Below, one piece after another: positions 5,513 to 8,061 of a stretch of DNA of 8,061 bases. Below the pieces are notes generated by a model, which was not told where the DNA came from, did not search any database, and saw only the letters and a list, made by a program, of their open reading frames with translations. The first letter of the stretch is position 1; every line of letters starts with the position of its first letter. Source of the stretch: Scatomonas sp963661545 (GTDB lineage Bacteria > Bacillota > Clostridia > Lachnospirales > Lachnospiraceae); assembly GCA_963661545.1 (NCBI GenBank), contig CAVLCU010000119.1, positions 1 to 8,061 on the forward strand. The letters are read 5' to 3'. A program made the translations under genes and the position numbers.

Positions 5513-7015
5513 TTAGGAATTCACACCCATAGAATAGGCAATCAGGTTCTCCTCCGAGAATTCGCTTCTGGGAAGCTCTCCCTTCACCTCGCCGCCCCGC
5601 ATCACAATGACCCGGTCGCACATGCCCATGATCTCCTGCATTTCCGAGGAAATCATGACGATGGAATATCCTTTTTCTGCAAATTCATTAATGATCTTAT
5701 ATATCTCCCGCTTGGCGCCTACATCCACACCTCGCGTGGGCTCATCCAATAACAAAATCCGGCATTTTGAGGCAAGTAGCTTGGCAATCGCAACCTTTTG
5801 CTGATTACCGCCGGACAGGCTGGAAACGTCATTTTCTATGCTTCCTACCTTAATCGACAGCTGTTCCACCATCTCATTCACATACTGGGTTTCCTTCTTC
5901 CCCGATAATTTGCCAAAGGCCTGGCGGAAAAGCTTGAGACAGCCCAGGGTAATATTGTTGCGGATGGGCAATTGAAGTAACACTCCCTGGGTCTTGCGAT
6001 CCTCGGGAAGCAGGCCGATGCCATTCCTGATGGCATCTCGGGGATTGCGAATCTGAATCTCTTTTCCATCCAGATAGATTTTCCCGGCATCCCTCTTATC
6101 CTCCCCAAAGATGGCTCTGACTGTCTCCGTTCGGCCGGCGCCCACCAGCCCATTGATCCCCAGAACCTCTCCTTTGCGAACCTCGAAGGATACGTGCTTC
6201 ACCTTGCCCTCCACACAGATATCCTCTACCCGGAAATTGACCGGACCAATCACCGCATTTCTCTCCGGATAGTAATCCTGCAGCTCCCGGCCTACCATCT
6301 TATTGGCCAGATCCTGCTTGGTGATGGAATCGGTGGAAAAGGTATCGATATAATGTCCGTCCCGCATAATGGTGATGCGGTCACACAGCTCCATCACCTC
6401 TTCCAGACGGTGGGAAATGTAGATAATGGCAACCCCCTCCTCCCGAAGCTTGCGCAGGAGCTTGAAGAGCTGGACCACCTCCTTGTTGGACAATACAGAG
6501 GTGGGCTCATCCAGGATCAAGACGGAGGCGTTTCTGGACAAGGCCTTGCAGATCTCCACCACCTGCTGGTAGGCCACGGTCAACCCCCCCACCTCATCGG
6601 TGGCCTTGATATTGGAAAATCCGGTTTCGTCCAGATATTCCTGGGCCTTGCTCCTCAATTCCTTCCATTTGATGATCTTACTGTCCTTGTTCAGGTTATC
6701 GATGAAGATATTCTCGGCCACGGTCAGGTCATTTACCAGCATAAGCTCCTGGTAAATGATGGAAATCCCATGCTTCATTCCATCCTTAGGGGTTTTGATC
6801 TCCACCGGCTGGCCGTCCAGATAAATCTCCCCGCTATCCTTGGCCAGAGACCCTACCAGAATCTTCATCAGGGTAGATTTGCCGGCTCCATTCTCCCCCA
6901 TCAGGGCGTGAATCTCGCCTTTTTTCACCTGTAATGCTGCATGATCCAGAGCCTTAACCCCACCGAAGCTTTTGCAGATATCCTTCATCTCAATCCGGTA
7001 TTCTGACTTGCTCAT
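5513..7015 (-). CDS. Sugar ABC transporter ATP-binding protein with two ABC domains (RbsA/MglA/XylG family)
   Basis: A 500-residue fused double ATPase that powers the importer at the inner face of the membrane. The first ABC domain has Walker A at 40-48 (GENGAGKST), Q-loop Q89, Walker B VLILDEPT (165-172) and switch His H202. Its signature region is degenerate (LTVAYQQ, 145-151). The second domain, from about residue 260, has the family's usual degenerate Walker A (GLVGAGRTE, 289-297), a canonical signature LSGGNQQ (399-405), and Walker B with DEPTRGVD (423-430). The switch His is replaced by Ser, as is common in this family. Length is the family norm. The ATG at 7015 follows AGGAGG by 5 nt, and that AGGAGG overlaps the SDR stop codon. 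The permease begins 31 nt downstream. The assignment to monosaccharide importers is firm, but a named sugar is not supported. Confidence 0.95.
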   Translation of the reverse strand: MSKSEYRIEMKDICKSFGGVKALDHAALQVKKGEIHALMGENGAGKSTLMKILVGSLAKDSGEIYLDGQPVEIKTPKDGMKHGISIIYQELMLVNDLTVAENIFIDNLNKDSKIIKWKELRSKAQEYLDETGFSNIKATDEVGGLTVAYQQVVEICKALSRNASVLILDEPTSVLSNKEVVQLFKLLRKLREEGVAIIYISHRLEEVMELCDRITIMRDGHYIDTFSTDSITKQDLANKMVGRELQDYYPERNAVIGPVNFRVEDICVEGKVKHVSFEVRKGEVLGINGLVGAGRTETVRAIFGEDKRDAGKIYLDGKEIQIRNPRDAIRNGIGLLPEDRKTQGVLLQLPIRNNITLGCLKLFRQAFGKLSGKKETQYVNEMVEQLSIKVGSIENDVSSLSGGNQQKVAIAKLLASKCRILLLDEPTRGVDVGAKREIYKIINEFAEKGYSIVMISSEMQEIMGMCDRVIVMRGGEVKGELPRSEFSEENLIAYSMGVNS

Positions 7016-7020
7016 AGATT

Positions 7021-7027
7021 CCTCCTA
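7021..7027 (-). promoter_or_regulatory. Fused stop codon and RBS (TAGGAGG) between SDR and ATPase genes
   Basis: The SDR stop TAG forms the first bases of the Shine-Dalgarno sequence AGGAGG of the ATPase gene, with 5 nt to its ATG. A terminating ribosome covers the next initiation site, suggesting coupling. The same arrangement occurs one gene upstream. Confidence 0.8.
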
Positions 7028-7822
7028 TCTGGCCAGCATATATCCCCCATCAATCGTCAGAACCGCTCCCGTAATCTGGTCTGCTGCCTCACTGGCCAGG
7101 AAAACAGCTGCAGCGCCAATCTCTATGGGTTTTCCGAACCGGCCTGTGGGGGTCTGTTTCAGCCAATAATCTGTCCAGCCCTTGGTCTCCCCTTCATCCG
7201 GTACCCCCACCACCAGATCCGTTGCCGTATAACCCGGGGCTATGGCATTGACCCGTATTCCGTATTGCGCCCACTCATAAGCCAGACATTTGGTCAGCTG
7301 ATCCGCCGCCGCCTTGGCTGCATTATAGGAGCAGCTCTTCTGGGGAATGTTAACAATGCGGGAGGAATTGGAGGTAATATTGATAATCCTGCCATATCCC
7401 TGCTTCTTCATCTGAAGGCCCGCATAATGACACATGAGGAAGGTTCCGTTGAGATCCACATCCAAGACCCTATACCAGCCACTGAGATCTTCCGTATCCT
7501 CCATGGCATCAAAGGGAGTGGCAATGCCTGCATCATTGACCAGGATATCCAGCTTCCCGTAGTCCTTGACCACCTCCGCCACCACCCGTCTTGCATCCTC
7601 CTGCCGGGTCACATCCCCGGCATAAAAGCGGTGGCTTCCCCCGAAGGCTTTTAACTCTTCCAGGGTCTTCTGGGCGCTTTCCCGGTTCCGACACATAATG
7701 GCTACATGGGCCCCGCTTTGCGCCATGGCCCGGGAGATGCCAGCCCCGATCCCCTTGTTGCCTCCCGTGATCAGAACAACCTTCCCCTGCAGGGAAAAGG
7801 CATCCTTCATGGTTTCTATCAT
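7025..7822 (-). CDS. Short-chain dehydrogenase/reductase (classical SDR family)
   Basis: A 265-residue classical SDR oxidoreductase, cytoplasmic and usually tetrameric. The cofactor motif TGGNKGIG is at 19-26, a structural NDAG stands at 96-99 where most relatives have NNAG, and the active-site residues are N125, S153, Y166 and K170 (YNAAK). The C-terminal substrate loop and the LTIDGGY ending are typical. The basic K23 in the glycine motif and R45 after the second strand favour NADP(H), whereas the MDR of this operon looks NAD-specific. Relatives include gluconate 5-dehydrogenase, KduD-like and polyol/ketose reductases. I cannot choose among them. Length and domain order are normal. The ATG at 7822 follows AGGAGG by 7 nt; a second ATG at 7810 is less well placed. 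It lies 11 nt after the stop of the upstream MDR gene. The likely job is interconversion of a hydroxyl and keto group on the imported compound (inference). Confidence 0.93.
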   Translation of the reverse strand: MIETMKDAFSLQGKVVLITGGNKGIGAGISRAMAQSGAHVAIMCRNRESAQKTLEELKAFGGSHRFYAGDVTRQEDARRVVAEVVKDYGKLDILVNDAGIATPFDAMEDTEDLSGWYRVLDVDLNGTFLMCHYAGLQMKKQGYGRIINITSNSSRIVNIPQKSCSYNAAKAAADQLTKCLAYEWAQYGIRVNAIAPGYTATDLVVGVPDEGETKGWTDYWLKQTPTGRFGKPIEIGAAAVFLASEAADQITGAVLTIDGGYMLAR

Positions 7823-7829
7823 ATTCCTT

Positions 7830-7836
7830 CCTCCTA
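7830..7836 (-). promoter_or_regulatory. Fused stop codon and RBS (TAGGAGG) between the partial MDR and SDR genes
   Basis: The TAG stop of the upstream dehydrogenase gene overlaps the AGGAGG ribosome binding site of the SDR gene, which is 7 nt from the ATG at 7822. This supports the SDR start and suggests coupled translation. Confidence 0.8.
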
Positions 7837-8061
7837 CCTGCTGCAGTCAAAGACCAGCTTGGCATACTTGCCGGATTTCTGATCCGCATAAGCCTGGCTG
7901 CACTCATCCAGGGAATAGAGCTTCTCAATCACCGGCTTAAAGTTCATCTGGGGAAGCATCTTCACCGCTCTGGGGAAGGATTCCTGAGCCAAATACATGC
8001 CCTGAATCCTTAATTCCTTGCGATAGGTATACTCCAAAAGATTCATGGACATCTCATAGTC
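7834..8061 (-). CDS. Zinc-type medium-chain dehydrogenase, C-terminal fragment (runs off right edge)
   Basis: The last 75 codons of a gene that enters from the right edge, open in frame to position 8061. The peptide has the closing pattern of zinc-type medium-chain dehydrogenases of the sorbitol/threonine dehydrogenase group. It contains NLLEYTYRKELRIQG (the strand after the cofactor domain), then ESFPRAVKMLP, a 'P..E..YSLDECSQAY' helix and a final GKYAKLVFDC strand. The catalytic zinc and cofactor residues are outside the window, so activity cannot be judged. It resembles the C-terminus of the complete MDR at 2059-3069 in layout (FPR.., K..P/YSL.., K.L..EC/DC) but is clearly divergent in sequence. 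They are therefore two different enzymes, not a recent duplication. It is the first visible gene of the operon and its stop overlaps the ribosome binding site of the SDR. Confidence 0.85.
   Translation of the reverse strand, partial: DYEMSMNLLEYTYRKELRIQGMYLAQESFPRAVKMLPQMNFKPVIEKLYSLDECSQAYADQKSGKYAKLVFDCSR

Noticed and set aside
6194..6934. A 246-codon open frame on the plus strand opposite the ATPase
   Set aside because: It mirrors the reading frame of a fully conserved double ABC protein, has no convincing ribosome binding site and no recognisable motif.
3069..7015. Calling the importer a ribose (RbsABC) transporter
   Set aside because: The family and gene order fit, but the binding protein lacks several ribose-contacting residues and no ribokinase or RbsD is present.

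Overview
The window is one uninterrupted run of nine genes, all on the minus strand and packed tightly. Intergenic gaps run from a 1-nt overlap to 65 nt, so it reads as the middle of a long catabolic operon transcribed from right (position 8061) to left (position 1). Strong AGGAGG-type ribosome binding sites, a lipoprotein-type solute-binding protein with a Ser/Ala-rich linker after its lipid cysteine, and the overall protein style point to a Gram-positive Firmicute. A Clostridia/Lachnospiraceae-like gut organism is my best guess; this is inference from style, not a match to a named genome.

Layout in transcription order: (1) the C-terminal end of a medium-chain zinc-type dehydrogenase, cut by the right edge; (2) a short-chain dehydrogenase/reductase (SDR); (3-5) a complete RbsA/RbsC/RbsB-class sugar ABC importer in the order ATPase, permease, binding lipoprotein; (6) a second, complete zinc-dependent medium-chain dehydrogenase (MDR); (7-8) a split transketolase, with N- and C-terminal halves as separate, translationally coupled genes; (9) the first 46 codons of an aldehyde dehydrogenase, cut by the left edge.

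Together the genes suggest import of a small polyhydroxylated compound, oxidation of hydroxyl groups by the two MDRs and the SDR, removal of a two-carbon ketol unit by the split transketolase, and oxidation of a released aldehyde by the aldehyde dehydrogenase. No sugar kinase, isomerase, aldolase or regulator is visible, so either these lie outside the window or the route works partly on non-phosphorylated intermediates. The substrate cannot be named from the sequence. The binding protein lacks several residues that E. coli RbsB uses for ribose, and the transketolase C-half has an altered loop in its pyrimidine domain, so a non-standard substrate is plausible.

No gap exceeds 65 nt. I see no tRNA, rRNA, CRISPR array, mobile element, convincing promoter or intrinsic terminator. 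The promoter and any regulator are presumably beyond position 8061.
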